Under the pieces are notes generated by a model that saw nothing but the letters and a program-made list of their open reading frames with translations, did not search any database and had not been told where the DNA came from. Of a stretch of DNA of 64,000 nt, positions 47,375 through 59,500 are shown piece after piece (positions within the stretch are counted from its first letter, which is position 1; every line of letters begins with the position of its first letter). The DNA is from Chaetomium olivaceum (Eukaryota > Ascomycota > Sordariomycetes > Sordariales > Chaetomiaceae), in the NCBI GenBank assembly GCA_039881045.1, contig JAYWVB010000045.1, positions 1-64,000 of the forward strand. The letters are read 5' to 3'. Position numbers and translations under genes: made by a program.

Positions 47375-48281
47375 GTTTGCGATGGGTGGGTTGTGAGAGG
47401 ATGACCAATTGACTTTTCTCGCAACGCAATCACGCACGGAGAGAGGGGTTTAGACCACAGCAAAGTCGGGGCGAGAGGTTGACGGCGAGACGGGGTTTAC
47501 TTAACGCCGCGAGCGATGGGATGGGACGGTTGAACTCTCCAGGTCGCCCTTCTGATTCACCAAATTCTCGGAGCGCAATCGGAGGCCCGCGATACGCGGT
47601 TCAGTTGGGCTGAGCCAATCATACAGGTCTGGACCCTGAACCTTGAGGCGGGTTCGGCAGGGTAACGTTATGGTATTGAGTTACATACAGATACATCAGC
47701 CGTGACAAGCCGACTCAATGCGATACCAGCCAGAACTGAGAACCTGCCGAAGTCATCTTTATCTCCGTACCAGATTGTCCTTCTTCTGATGATGATCCGT
47801 AGTTGGATGGTGGGATTTCTTTCTCCTTTCTTTGTTCGCTTATCGGTCTCAGTTGGGTTACCAGTTAGGGAGAAAGGAAACCACAGTCTAATTAGCAATA
47901 CGCTTTTATCATACGCATCGATCGTAACAAATCGCGGGGAGGCGTACTAAAACAACCAGGTAGCCCCTGCTGTCGCGGCTGGCTCCCCTGTAATTCGAGA
48001 TGCAGCTCATTGAATCCAACCAAAAGTTCAAGTCGCAAAACAGAGACAGCAACTCCAACTCGGCCATACCCGCCCAAACCCCGGCTCCGTCAACCCCACG
48101 CGATTGAATGGATTAGGCATCCGAAGGCCATTCATTTCCTTCCCCAGTCAGTTGGTGCTGGACGGTCATAGAAAATCCGGCGCCAATCTGATCCGGCGCA
48201 TTCCACTTGAGCTGACGACGACAGCGTCAGCATCGCCCAACCTCGACAACCGCGATGATAGCCAGGTGACAGCCGCCCATC
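47375..48281. other. Divergent intergenic region
   Basis: About 900 bp shared upstream of the aminotransferase (-) and the SCY1-like gene (+). No gene or repeat found. Confidence 0.5.
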
Positions 48282-51200
48282 ATGTTCGCGAACGCGCTCA
48301 AGTCGATTTCGTCGACGAATATCTCGTCCAACTATACTATCTCGCCTAACATCACCTCGACTGCCGGCCCATGGAAGATCTACCCTGCCAAGAACAAGAA
48401 GACGGGCAAGGAATGCTCCGTCTTCGTCTTCGATAAGAAGTCGCTCGATGCCCATCGCAGTGGTATGACGCGCGCCGAGGTGGCAGATTTCAAGAGGGCT
48501 CTCGACGCCGTTATCGAACGCCTGAAGAAGGAGGCCTCGGCCCTGGCTAAACTGCGACACCCTGGCGTGCTAGAAGTGGTCGAACCTGTGGAGGAGACTC
48601 GAGGTGGTGGACTACAGTTTGCCGCCGAAGCCGTGACAGCGTCTCTCTCAGGATTGCTGCAAGAGAAAGATGACCAGGAGAAGGGTGGGCCCGGAGGCCG
48701 GACGAGCCGATACGTGACCGAGGACGCCGACGGAAACCGGAGGAGGCGGGAGCTCGAGATCGATGAGTTGGAAATACAGAAGGGGCTGTTGCAAGTGAGC
48801 AAGGCGCTGGAGTTTCTCCATGACAACGCCGGCCTTGTCCATGGCAATCTTACACCAGATGCCATCCTCATCAACGCCAAGGCAGGTCCACACCTTTGCC
48901 CGTTATGTTGATACGCCATACTAACCTCTAACAGTCGGACTGGAAGCTCAGCGGCCTGTCTTTCTGCGGCCCGTTGGAAAACTCGACCACCCATAGCTCC
49001 ATGCAGCCCATCAACCTGCGTGAAGTTCTGAGGCACACCCCTAGCTTACCTCGAACTGTCCAGTTGAATCTGGACTACACCTCACCCGATTTTGTCATCG
49101 ACAATAACCTGACGGCGTCGGCGGATATGTTCAGCTTGGGGTTGTTAATCATCTCATTATACAACTCCCCTCACAAATCGCCCATATCATGCAACAGCAG
49201 CATGTCTGCTTACCAACGTCTGTTCCAGTCCTCACAGAGCATCCCGAACTCAACCAACAACTTTCTGTCCTCCCGCGCGCTGCCCAAGGAGCTTACAACT
49301 CATGTCCTCCCAAGACTTATCACGCGCAGACCTGCCCAGCGGATGACGGCTAGTGAGTTCCAGCAGAGCGAGTTCTTTAACAACATCCTCGTGTCCACCA
49401 TCCGCTTCCTGGATGCATTCCCTGCCAAGACACCGAACGAGAAGTCACAGTTTCTACGAGGCTTGATGAAAGTGTTGCCATCATTCCCCAAGTCGGTAAT
49501 GGAAAGGAAACTACTGCCTGCCCTTCTTGATGAGTTGAAGGACAAGGAACTCATTTCCCTGATTCTGCACAACGTCTTCAAGATCATTGAACTGCTTCCG
49601 TCAGGGAGGAGAGCATTCAGCGAAAAAGTGCGACCTAGTCTAAAGGAGATTCTCGCCAACTCCAAGCAAACCCAGGAGAAGGACGCTGCCCGTGATGCCG
49701 GGTTGATGGTCGTAATAGAACAGCTCCCCGTCATCGGTGACAACTGCGGAGGCAAAGAGTTCAAAGATGGTAAGTACCGATAGAAATTGGGCATGAGATG
49801 ATTGCTGACACCTTCCTAGACGTCCTACCCATCATCTTCAATGCCCTAGAATCACCAACCCCTTCGCTCGTAGACGCAGCGTTGAGGAGCCTTCCATCAG
49901 TCTTACCTCAGCTAGATTTCAGTACCATCAAGAACGAGCTGTTTCCCGTCATTGCCGCTATCTTCAGCAAAACAAACAGTCTTGCCATCAAGGTCAGGGG
50001 CTTGCAGGCTTTTGTCACTCTTTGCGGTGGCTCCAACGACCCCGGTGGCAACGATGGGTTGGACGGCTTGGGCCCGCAGAAGAAAGCGACCACTTCCACC
50101 GCGCTCGACAAGTTCACCATGCAAGAAAAGATCGTCCCTTTAATTAAAGTGATCAAAACCAAAGAGCCTGCCGTCATGATAGCTGCGCTCAATGTTCTCC
50201 GGGTCGTTGGACAAGTAGCGGACGCTGATTTCGTGGCCGTGGAAATTCTACCGATTTTTGGAGCATGAGTTTGGGCCCACTCTTGGATCTCAAACAGTTC
50301 CAGTCGTTCATGGAGCTCATCAAGTCTCTATCGAGCAGGGTGGAGGAAGAACAGACTAGGAAACTGCAGGAGTTGGCCGGCGGCAGCGGCAGCTCGTCCG
50401 CCATGAAAGACGACTTCATGTCTTTCGGTCCCGTCGCCGGCTCATCTTTTGATGCAAACGGGGCCAGTGAAACAGACTTTGAGTCTCTCGTCAAGGGAGG
50501 GCCTGGCGGGCTTTCCGCTAATCCCATGGACTCGGGGTGGGACAGCATGGCGTCAAGCGCAGCTGTTACCTCTCCGACCGTGAGTAGTAGTAGAAACTCG
50601 ACGCCGACACCCGCCTTCTCCTGGTCAACCGCTCCGGCAGCCCCGGCAGCAGCCCCGGCCAACAAGATGGGCGCTGTCAAAGCTCAGCAACCTGGCTTCA
50701 GGACAGTCACACCAGACCTTACCAGCTTCCAACCTATCACACCAACAACCACGCAATTCTCACAGCCGCTGCAACCGGCCCAGAAGCCAGCTGGCGTAGC
50801 ATCGGCGCCATTGACGCCTCAAGCAGCATCCATTAACTGGGGCACGGCAACCGCACCAAGTAACAACAACAACAACTTGTGGTCCTCTCCACCCGCCGCA
50901 CAACAACCACCCACGTCGACCTTCGGCTCACTTTCCCTCGGCCAGCAATCACAACAAACCCAAAACCGCACCCCCACCTTCTCCCTCCCACCACCACCGA
51001 GCACTAGCACCAACACCACAACGTCAAGCTTCTCCGGCTTCAGCCTTGCCCCGCCACCCGGTGCTTCACAAGCACAACCCCCGCGACCTCCCATCACAAC
51101 AACATCATCCACACCAGCATTCGGTGGGCTAGGGAGTATGAATAGCATGAACAGTAGTAGTATGAACAGCCTAGCGTCTATGGGTGCCGCAGCGAACAAG

Positions 51201-51461
51201 ATGGGTTCCAATTCCAGCTCTGGGATGGGAATGGGAATGGGGATGGGCATGGTGGCTATGAAGAATATGAACTCAAGCACGGGCATGGGTAATGGATCGA
51301 GTATGAATAGCATGACGGGTATGGGGATGGGAATGGGAATGGGTGCGGCTGGGCTGGTACAGCAGCAACAAAGTCAATGGCAGGGCCAAAGTCAGAATCA
51401 GGGGCAGGGACAGGGCCAGGGCCAAAAGTCGGGGTTGGATAAGTACGAGAGTCTGTTGTAG
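48282..51461 (+). CDS. SCY1-like pseudokinase (SCYL2/Ppk32 type)
   Basis: Adaptor of endosome/Golgi trafficking in other eukaryotes. Exons 48282-48881, 48935-49769 and 49820-51461. Residues ~30-320 form a kinase-like domain without catalytic motifs: HGNL replaces HRD and WKLSGLSF replaces DFG. HEAT-like repeats follow (LLPALLDELKDKELI, LPIIFNALESPTPSLVD, VIAAIFSKTNSLAIKVRGLQA in part). A one-base frame break at 50255-50259 (T5 instead of T6) separates LPI from WSMSLGPLLDLKQFQ; adding a T restores the family sequence. The C-terminal ~250 residues are Ser/Thr/Pro/Gln-rich, with GMGMGM and SMNS repeats and a final LDKYESLL. The first intron uses a GC donor (AAG/GCAGGT). About 1,010 residues. Confidence 0.88.
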
Positions 51462-52137
51462 AAGGGGCGAATCAAGGTTTCCTGGGCTGGGCTGCCTTGG
51501 TCAATTTTGGGTGTCTAGATCACCGGTGAACTCGGGTGTTGGGTCGGCGTAGTGGGTTTGGAGGTTGAAGCACGTTCAACGAGCGGCACGGTAATGGCAT
51601 TTATTTACAACCAGCAAAGCTGACTTCGCATGGCTTGACCAGAACTACGTCGCTGGGATACATCACATTAGCAATGCATTCAAGTCATAGCAGAACTCTT
51701 TAGGCGTAAGTAACATCAGGTCTAGTAGTATCATATTCTACAACTACCGATCTCAGCGCACCTTTTTCTCTTGACCGGCATAGCCAGGAAGATTTCCCGG
51801 TATTAATTAACCCAGCAACATCGTCAGAACCGCACCCCGAAACTTTGCAACAAGAAACACAACTCCGGACGCAGATGCCGAACAAGAACAGACCAAAACA
51901 TCCTCTCCACCGCAAAACCAACCAGTCCGTCATCCTCACATCAACGGGAATGACGATGGGGAGGGGTGAGCTCACCACATTCCTTCTTGGTTGAAAAAGT
52001 AGGAGGGCAGAGCCGGTGGGATATGGTGCGGTGCGGCGGAAGGGGAGAGAAGAAGGAAAAAGAAGACAAAACAGGGTATCATGCATGCCTCTTGCCGAAG
52101 GGAAGAAAAGAGAAGAAGATGAAAGGAAAGGCAGGAA

Positions 52138-52192
<55 letters not shown>

Positions 52193-52278
52193 ACAACAAC
52201 AAACGCCAATCCCAACAACAGCGCCATGATGTGTGCAAAGTGAGCAAAGCAGGAAGGAAGCCATTCACGAGAACGGCT
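51462..52278. other. Convergent intergenic region with (AG)25 microsatellite
   Basis: About 800 bp between the SCY1-like gene (+) and the true end of the sirtuin gene (-). Contains the dinucleotide repeat listed separately. A minus-strand reading of the repeat as Ser-Leu is not coding in my model. Confidence 0.55.
52141..52189. repeat. (AG)25 microsatellite
   Basis: Nearly 50 bases of perfect AG dinucleotides. It lies about 90 bases beyond the inferred sirtuin stop, so probably inside or next to the 3' UTR. Confidence 0.95.
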
Positions 52279-54065
52279 TCACGTCGACCTCCTCTCCCTC
52301 CTTTCCCTCCTCTCATCCTTCTTCTGCTGTTCACCATCCTTCTTCTCCTTTTCCTCTTTCCCCTCCCCCTCCGCCTTAGCCCCAGCCTCAGCCTTAACCT
52401 TAGCCTGGGCCTTATCAGCCTTCTTCTTCTTCCCAGCACCACCTCCTCCTCACTAGGTGTCGCCAGCGCCGGCGCAGGCACAACCTGGGTGAAGACATGG
52501 CGGCTCCCCCACCCTTCAGAGAGGGTCGTCTCGACGACCTGACCCTCGGGTACCATCTCATGATCAAGAACCCAGCCGGCGCGGCGGCAGAGCTCGGCAA
52601 CAACCACGTCACAATCACCAAGCAGGTCGATATCAAAGTTGACATGCGAAACGGGCGTGCGGCTGATGTAGATCTGGGGCACGTGGGCGGGCAGAAAGGG
52701 AACAACCTCGCTGACGGGGGCGACCTTCAGGCTGGTGCCGATGACGATGACAAGATCGACACGGTCGCGGTCGTGCTCGGTCAGGCGGCGGGAGAACTCG
52801 TCGGGCAGCGGCTCGCCAAAGAAAGTGATGTCGGGCTTCATTACGCCGCAGGTCCAGTTGGTGGGCGTGGTGTCGAACTCCGAGTCCGAGTTGGAGTCGT
52901 AGTCGCCCGGCCGGCGCCGCGGCTTCTTCTCGGTGCCGTCCCGCTGCACCTTGCGCTTGCGGCCGTTGGTGTTGCTGCTGTTGGAGGTCGTGCGGCTGCC
53001 CTGCGCGCACTTGCGGCACCGCGGGATGTCGCCCGCCTTGATCTCGGGGAAGAGCGACTCGCCCGGGACGCGGTGGCCGCACTTGACACAGGAGGCCGTT
53101 GCAAAGGAGCCGTGGCACTGGACCAGCTTGTCCGGGAGGATGCCGGCCTTGGCCTCGAGGTTGTCGATGTTTTGGGAGTAGTTGGTGAGGAGCTTGCCTT
53201 TGTTCTGGAGCAGCGCGATGAAGGCATGGGTTGGCGAGAAGCGGTCATGGCTGGGGAGGATGTCGCGTGCGACCGAGTAGAAGATGGTCGGATCCTGGCG
53301 GAAGACAGTGATATCGAACACTTCCTGAGGGTCACTGAGGCCGAGGTGCTCGAGCTTAGAGTATAGACCGGTTCCCTTGGAGCGGAAGTCAGGGATGCCG
53401 AGCGAGGTGGAGATGCCAGCGCCGGTGAGGACGACGATGTTCTTGGACTTCTTGAGAAGTTCTACCGCGTCGTCGACCGAGTTGTAATTGGGCAACTTGG
53501 CCCGCTTAGAAAGCTCACGGCTGAGCGCGAGGCTCAGCAGAGAGTAGTAGGCTTCATCATCAGCGCCCTCAAGAAAGGCGGGCGGCCGAATGCCAAAGGC
53601 AGTGAGCAACTTCTTGGCGCTGATCAAGCCAGAACCGATGGTTCTCTCGCAAAAGACGGTGGGACCAATGGATCGCAGGAGTTGGCGAAACTTGGTCGCC
53701 TCATCCGGGGTGCAAGCCTCCGGATCTAGGAGATGCATTTCTTAGCACGTGTCGTCGACAAAAGACGTGTATATAGCCTCAACAACTGAACTCACCATCG
53801 GTGAAGAAGCGGTCCTCAGCCAGGTCTTCCAGAGCATCCTGGAAGAGAGACTCGGTTTCCCACGACTCGCTGAGGTCATTAACGCGCTCCTCGAGCTCGC
53901 TCAAACCCGGGTTGGCCGGCTTGAACTGGCCTCTTCGGTGAGTTCTACAAAAGCCCTCTTCTCATCATAATCGACCACATTCTTAACTCTGGTACTAGGC
54001 TTTCTAGTGGTAGCAGAACCGTTAGTCGAGCCATTTTTGGCCGAGGCGCGACGCGACGAGTCCAT
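52279..54065 (-). CDS. NAD+-dependent protein deacetylase, Sir2/Hst1 class
   Basis: Class I sirtuin, likely nuclear and acting on histones. Exons 54065-53796 and 53740-52279. The N terminus is Ser/Lys-rich; the conserved [10 protein letters not shown] segment precedes the catalytic core: [19 protein letters not shown] (NAD loop), [10 protein letters not shown], catalytic His in QCHGSF, zinc cysteines CVKCG and CRKC, then [28 protein letters not shown]. Between the second CxxC and GVMKPD is an insert of ~60 residues with basic runs ([13 protein letters not shown]) that could be a nuclear localisation signal. Two one-base frame breaks: about 53914 (restores [13 protein letters not shown]) and 52442-52443 (restores a Lys/Glu/Ala-rich tail ending at 52279). 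The uncorrected frame would run on into the microsatellite. Confidence 0.9.
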
Positions 54066-56545
54066 CTGCTGGGTTGTGTGATGAGGTGGCTGATGTGTTG
54101 TCGTGTGTTGTGTGTCAGGTTGAGTGATTGGTGTTTGGTGTGAGAGGAAATGCCGACAAAGGGATGTGAGAGTGACCGAGTCCAGTGAGATAGGGAATGG
54201 GAACAGGCAACGACGCGCCAATGAGAAATAAGACAAGCACCAGGCAGGCAGCCGGAGATGTGCGCAGACCGCTCAAAGCCGAGGGGAGTCTAAGATGCAC
54301 CAGTGTAAATTTGGTGGTGAGCAATGTGGAAAGAGGGTGTGAGAGAAAGAGAAAGAGAGAGAGAGAAGAGGAGAGAGAAGAGAGAACGCCAGCAAGGCCA
54401 GGGAGTAACGCGAGTTGAGGTGGTCTTGGCAAGGAGAGTGGGTGCGAGTTTCAGTGATCAGTGGCAATTGAGAGAGCAGCTAGGAGAGAGGACAGTTCAA
54501 AATCGGGGCTGAATGAACGTGGTCTGAGCGAGCAGGGACGTCGCAGAAGTTGCGGACGGAAATACGCATGTGTAGAAACGACAAGCCGCAAATGTCGAAT
54601 GGTAAAAGTTGTTTGCATATGCACCAGATCGAGCAAGTTCCCGAGAAGATTCGGGGAGCGAAAGAAACGGGAATAAAGTGTAAAACTAACCATATACGAA
54701 GTACTTATTCCGTGCCGCCAGATTTAGGGATTTGGGGCTTGGGAACTAACGGCGGCTGTTTTCTTTTCTTGCCGATCTGTTAAGATGAAGAAACTTGCAG
54801 GTTAGGGAAAGACCGGGCCAGCAGCACAGGGGCGGCATGAGACAATTCTAGATTCCAGGGGGCGAGGACTATTTTGCTTTCAGCCGTAACTGACTTTGCG
54901 GGAATCTTGGTAGTGACCTCGTACAACGTCCTGATTAGTGTAACTTGACTTGGACAATGCAATGGGGGATAGGGAATGGGGGATCGACCGAAACAGAGCA
55001 TCATCCATGCCGGTTGCTCCAAGGTGTTCATAGCTTTTGTCAACCCGTCCTCCCACCCAGACCTCGGGATGTAGATGTCGATTATAGAAAACGCCGGTCC
55101 ATAGATGGAAATATCTCAGGTTTTGGGGAACTGTGAACCCACTTGAAGTGGGCATTTGGAGAAGCCAAAAAGTCGAGGGCAAGCACGACCGACGGGCCGA
55201 GGCCTTCTCCCGCGATTACCCAACCCACTCAACAGTCGATCGAACCAGATCACAAACCACAACGGCACCAACCAACCATCTAACCCTAAGAGCCAGTATC
55301 ACCATATCCTTCACACCACCGCTCTGTTACATTACATCCCCGACTTATTTTTACTTTTTACCTTTTTAACACCTCCCCGCCAAGAACCCTGCAATTCAGC
55401 ATCCACTACCTCGTACCCGAACTTCTCCATCCCAACTCAGATTACCTGAATCGGTACAATACCAAAGCAGGCAACCCCCTCGTTAGCGCTCACCCACGCC
55501 CCGCCCCTGCCTCAACCCCAAGACTTTCGCTCCCGGGCTGCGACACAACACAGCAACCCCACGCGATGCGCCAACGTTGCGGCGCATCCCAGCTGCGGGT
55601 TATTCTTAGCAGCCGTGTCCTGGCTACCTTACCGAGTGACTCCATCATGGTCAATAAAAAGCCAACCAAGTAAGTTGGTACCCAAGGCGGATGGTTGGTT
55701 GCGCCGTTGATATTTGGTTCCGGCTGGGCACATGGGAGTGACGTGAGTGTTTGCCTCTCGAATCAGGGACGGGGTTAGAAGCAAACAACACACCCACAGA
55801 TAGTGTGGTTATGTGTGGACGGATGTCTCTCCAAAAAGCTGAATTGAACAGCAAGCACAGCTGTGGCCTTCAAATGAGCACTAGACAAAAAAGTATTTCG
55901 TAAACGAGTAGCTAGCTAGCTATGTACTGCGGACTGCGGACCGGTTCAGACCTAAATCCATACAAGAAGAGGAAGAAAGAAACCCGAAAATGCTTTTTCG
56001 CGCAAAGAGACTAAAAAAGTGAGCCGAGCCGAGCCCATCCGCTGATGGCATGATAAGTATGTACTTCGCAAGTAACGATCGATGATGTAACCCCGTCTAC
56101 TTCGCCAGGCGCCGCTTCCCACAAGACAAGAAAATGAAATCGTGGCCATTACCGAGTATGTCTGAAAACAAGAAAATGAAAAAGGAGGCAAGCCGGCCAG
56201 GAGATATGACAGGTGCCTCCATGCCGCCAACGCCGTGATCTTTTCTGCATCTGCTCACCCAGCTTTTCATGTGTCGTCCCCCGCACCCTCTTCCTGCCGC
56301 GTACAACCATGCTGCAGCGTCCCATCTCCTGCTTTGTACAGTAGTATACACATGGACACTGAATCGACTCGCCCGGGGGTCGCCGCCGGGGTGCCGGTCG
56401 AGCTTCTGCGACGGGCCCAGTGTGGGGAGTCATCAGCAAAGCACACGCTCGCCACCGTAGACGCCCGGGCTCGGTCGTCCCTGTGTGGGAACTTGGGAGT
56501 TTGGTCATCATGGCCAGGTTGTTACTGTGAACATCCGGAAGCCGT
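54066..56545. other. Intergenic region of ~2.5 kb, no gene seen
   Basis: Upstream of the sirtuin gene and downstream of the Ca2+ pump gene. It has purine-rich GAGA stretches at 54340-54385 and AT-rich segments. No convincing coding region. Confidence 0.5.
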
Positions 56546-59500
56546 TCAGTTATCGTCGGGCTTAGGTGTCGCAGGAGACCGCGGCTTCGGCATGCTCAAG
56601 ATGGGGACGTCCTCGGTCCCAGTCTGCTGCTTCTCCGATGGCTCCTCGACCATCTCCTGCGGTTCGTCCGAAAGAATCTGCTCGCCCAGGACGGACTGGT
56701 CCGCCGGTGGCTGGGAACCGCTCCTGGCCTCTTGGCCCGACGCGGGACCCGGCCGCGGGAACTGCCCAAAGTCGGGCTCACCGCGGCGGTCGATCGGTGA
56801 CCAGCCGGCGGCGATGCTGCCCGCCACGATGCCCGTCATGACAGTCGCAGCGCCGAGCGCACTGTTGGACCGCGAGCGCATGCTCCTGCTACGCCGGCGC
56901 GAGTCAGGAGTAGGAGCGACAACCGAGCCGAAGCTGTCCTCGCGCGTGGGCGTCTGCGGAAGGCGGTGAATCGAGTTCGACCGGGAGTGGTCCCGGCTCT
57001 GGGCGGGGCTCCGGCGGGGCATGAACGTCTCGCGCGGGTGCTGCATGGCGAACTTGAGGTTGTTGAGACGACCGCCCTTGATGCGCTTGAGCCAAGCGAG
57101 CTCCTCCCTGATGTCGGCAAAGGCTTCGGGGTAGGCGTTGAAGCGCTCGTCGTCGTCCGAGACGGTGAGCCCGGGAACCTTGGGGTCGGACTTGCGCTTC
57201 CAGGACGCGGGGATCAAACGATCAAGAAGCTCATCGGGGACGAGACGGATGATGACACCAACCGGGATCGAGAGAGCGCCGAGAACAATGGCGATGCCCC
57301 ACATGACGGGTGTCTGACCATCTTCGGCGATGCGGAACGCCTCGCCGCCAACCATAATGATCAGGACTTGGCCGCCGCACATAATGGCGCTGATGACGAT
57401 AAAGTACGGGTTCTTGTGCATGCCCTCGAAAATGTTGAAATGGTTGTCCAAACGCCGGTTGCTGCAGAATGTTAGTCAAATTATCAACTCGCGACGGAAA
57501 CTCATCAGTTTCTACTTACTTCCACTGGTTGAAGATCTGCATCCACACAAAGGTGTTGAAAACCAAGGTATGGATCTGATCCTCTTTCATATCATCGGGG
57601 CCAGGGAGAACGTTGACACCTCCGAAGTAAATCAGGAATGTGATCAGCAGCTGCCACACGGCCTGGCCGAGAATCATCTTCCACATGGTAGTCGAGATAA
57701 TCGAAGAGCCCTTCCGCTCGGGCTTACGGTTCAGTACGTCTGTCCTGGGGGGGTCGGTCGCTAGAGCCAGCGCAGCGAGGGTGTCCATGATGAGGTTGAC
57801 CCACAGAAGCTGGACGGCGGTAAGGACGGATTTTTGATCGGCACTCTGAACGGCTGACACGAAGGTCACGATGACGGCGGTGATGTTGACGGTCAACTGG
57901 AACTGGAGGAAGCGCTTGACAGCGTCATTGACAGCACGACCCCATTTCAAGGCCTTGACAATCGAGTTGAAGTTGTCGTCCATAAGGATAATGGCAGATG
58001 CCTCCTTGGCGACCTCGGTTCCGGCGATACCCATGGAGAAACCGATGTCAGCCATCTTCAAAGCGGGCGCGTCGTTGGTACCATCTCCCGTAACGGCAAC
58101 CGTTTCGTTCATGTCCTTCAAACGCTTCACCAGGATACGCTTGTCCTCGGGGCTAGACCGTGCCAGAACGTGGAGCCGGGGAATGATTTCGTCTTGTTGG
58201 GCCTTGGTCATGTTCCGGAACTCGGGGCCTTCGAGAACGACGCTGTTGGGCTGCAGGATACCACAGTCCGCAGCAATGGCCTCGGCGGTGATTCTGTTGT
58301 CTCCCGTAACCATGCGAACCACGACACCAGCCTTTTGGCAATCACGGACGGCCTCGCGGACACCAGGGCGGAGGGGGTCCTTGATACCAACGACGGAGAT
58401 GAAGGTCATGTTCCTGCAGATGTCTTCGAAAACGATCTCGTCCTTCTCAGCACCCATGCGGCGGGTGGGCTTGGGCGGCCACCGGTCAAAGTCCCGATAG
58501 ATGAGGCCGATAGTGCGCAGCGAATTCCGAGCATACGTCTCGATCAACTTCTTGAGGGTTTCGCGGTTCTCCTCGGTGAGGGTCGAGGTAGCCAAGCCAC
58601 TGGATGGATCCCGTAGAATTTGAGTGCACTTCTCCAGCATGATCTCTGAGGCTCCCTTGACGTAAAGCCGCGCCTTGCCGTTGTCCAGTTGAATCACCAC
58701 GCCCATGCATTTGCGCCCGGAGTCGAAGGGAATCAGGTGCAGTGTCTTCGCGTTGGCTCTCGCCTCGCTGACAGGACCCATGGCGAGGTGCTCCCGCGCT
58801 AGGATGAGAAGTGCAGTCTCAGTCTTGGAGCCGATAAAGGTATGTTCACCTTCCACGTCGCCTTCGAACGCGGTGGAGTTGAGCGAGATGGATTTTGACA
58901 ATAGATCCTTGGCCTCGGGGCTGAGTGTCGCAATGAGTTCGGGGATTTCCACATCCCGATCCATAGGATCGTGGTCTTCCGGGGTCGTCGTGGTCCCGAA
59001 CCGGTGGGCCGTGCCGATGGTACCGGCCACAACCTGCATCTTATTTTGGGTAAGAGTGCCGGTCTTGTCCGAGCAAATGGTCGTCGCATTGCCCATAACC
59101 TCGCAAGCCTTGAGGTGACGGACGAGGTTGTTGTCCTTGAGCATGCGAGTGGTGGCAAAAGCGAGCGCCAGGGTGACAGCAAGGGGGAGGCCTTCGGGGA
59201 TAGCAACGACCACAATAGTAACAACGACAATGAAGATCTCAATGAACTGTTGCCCTTTCTGTGCCGGGGTTAAGTGGGCATACTGCCTCGGGAGCCGAAC
59301 ACAGAAGATGATGAAGAGGACGAGGAAGAGAAGTAGGGCGACGGCGCCACCAAGCTTGGCGATATACTCGGCGATGACATTGAGCTTCGACTGCAAGGGG
59401 GTGACTTCGGGATCCTCGTTGAGAGACATCATCGTCTTGCCGTAACTCGAGTGGATACCAGTGGCGGTGACCATGAAGGAGCCAGCGCCCTCCATGACGC

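Noticed and set aside
52497..53366. Plus-strand ORF of 289 codons
   Set aside because: Lies opposite the sirtuin core and has no independent domain or start context.
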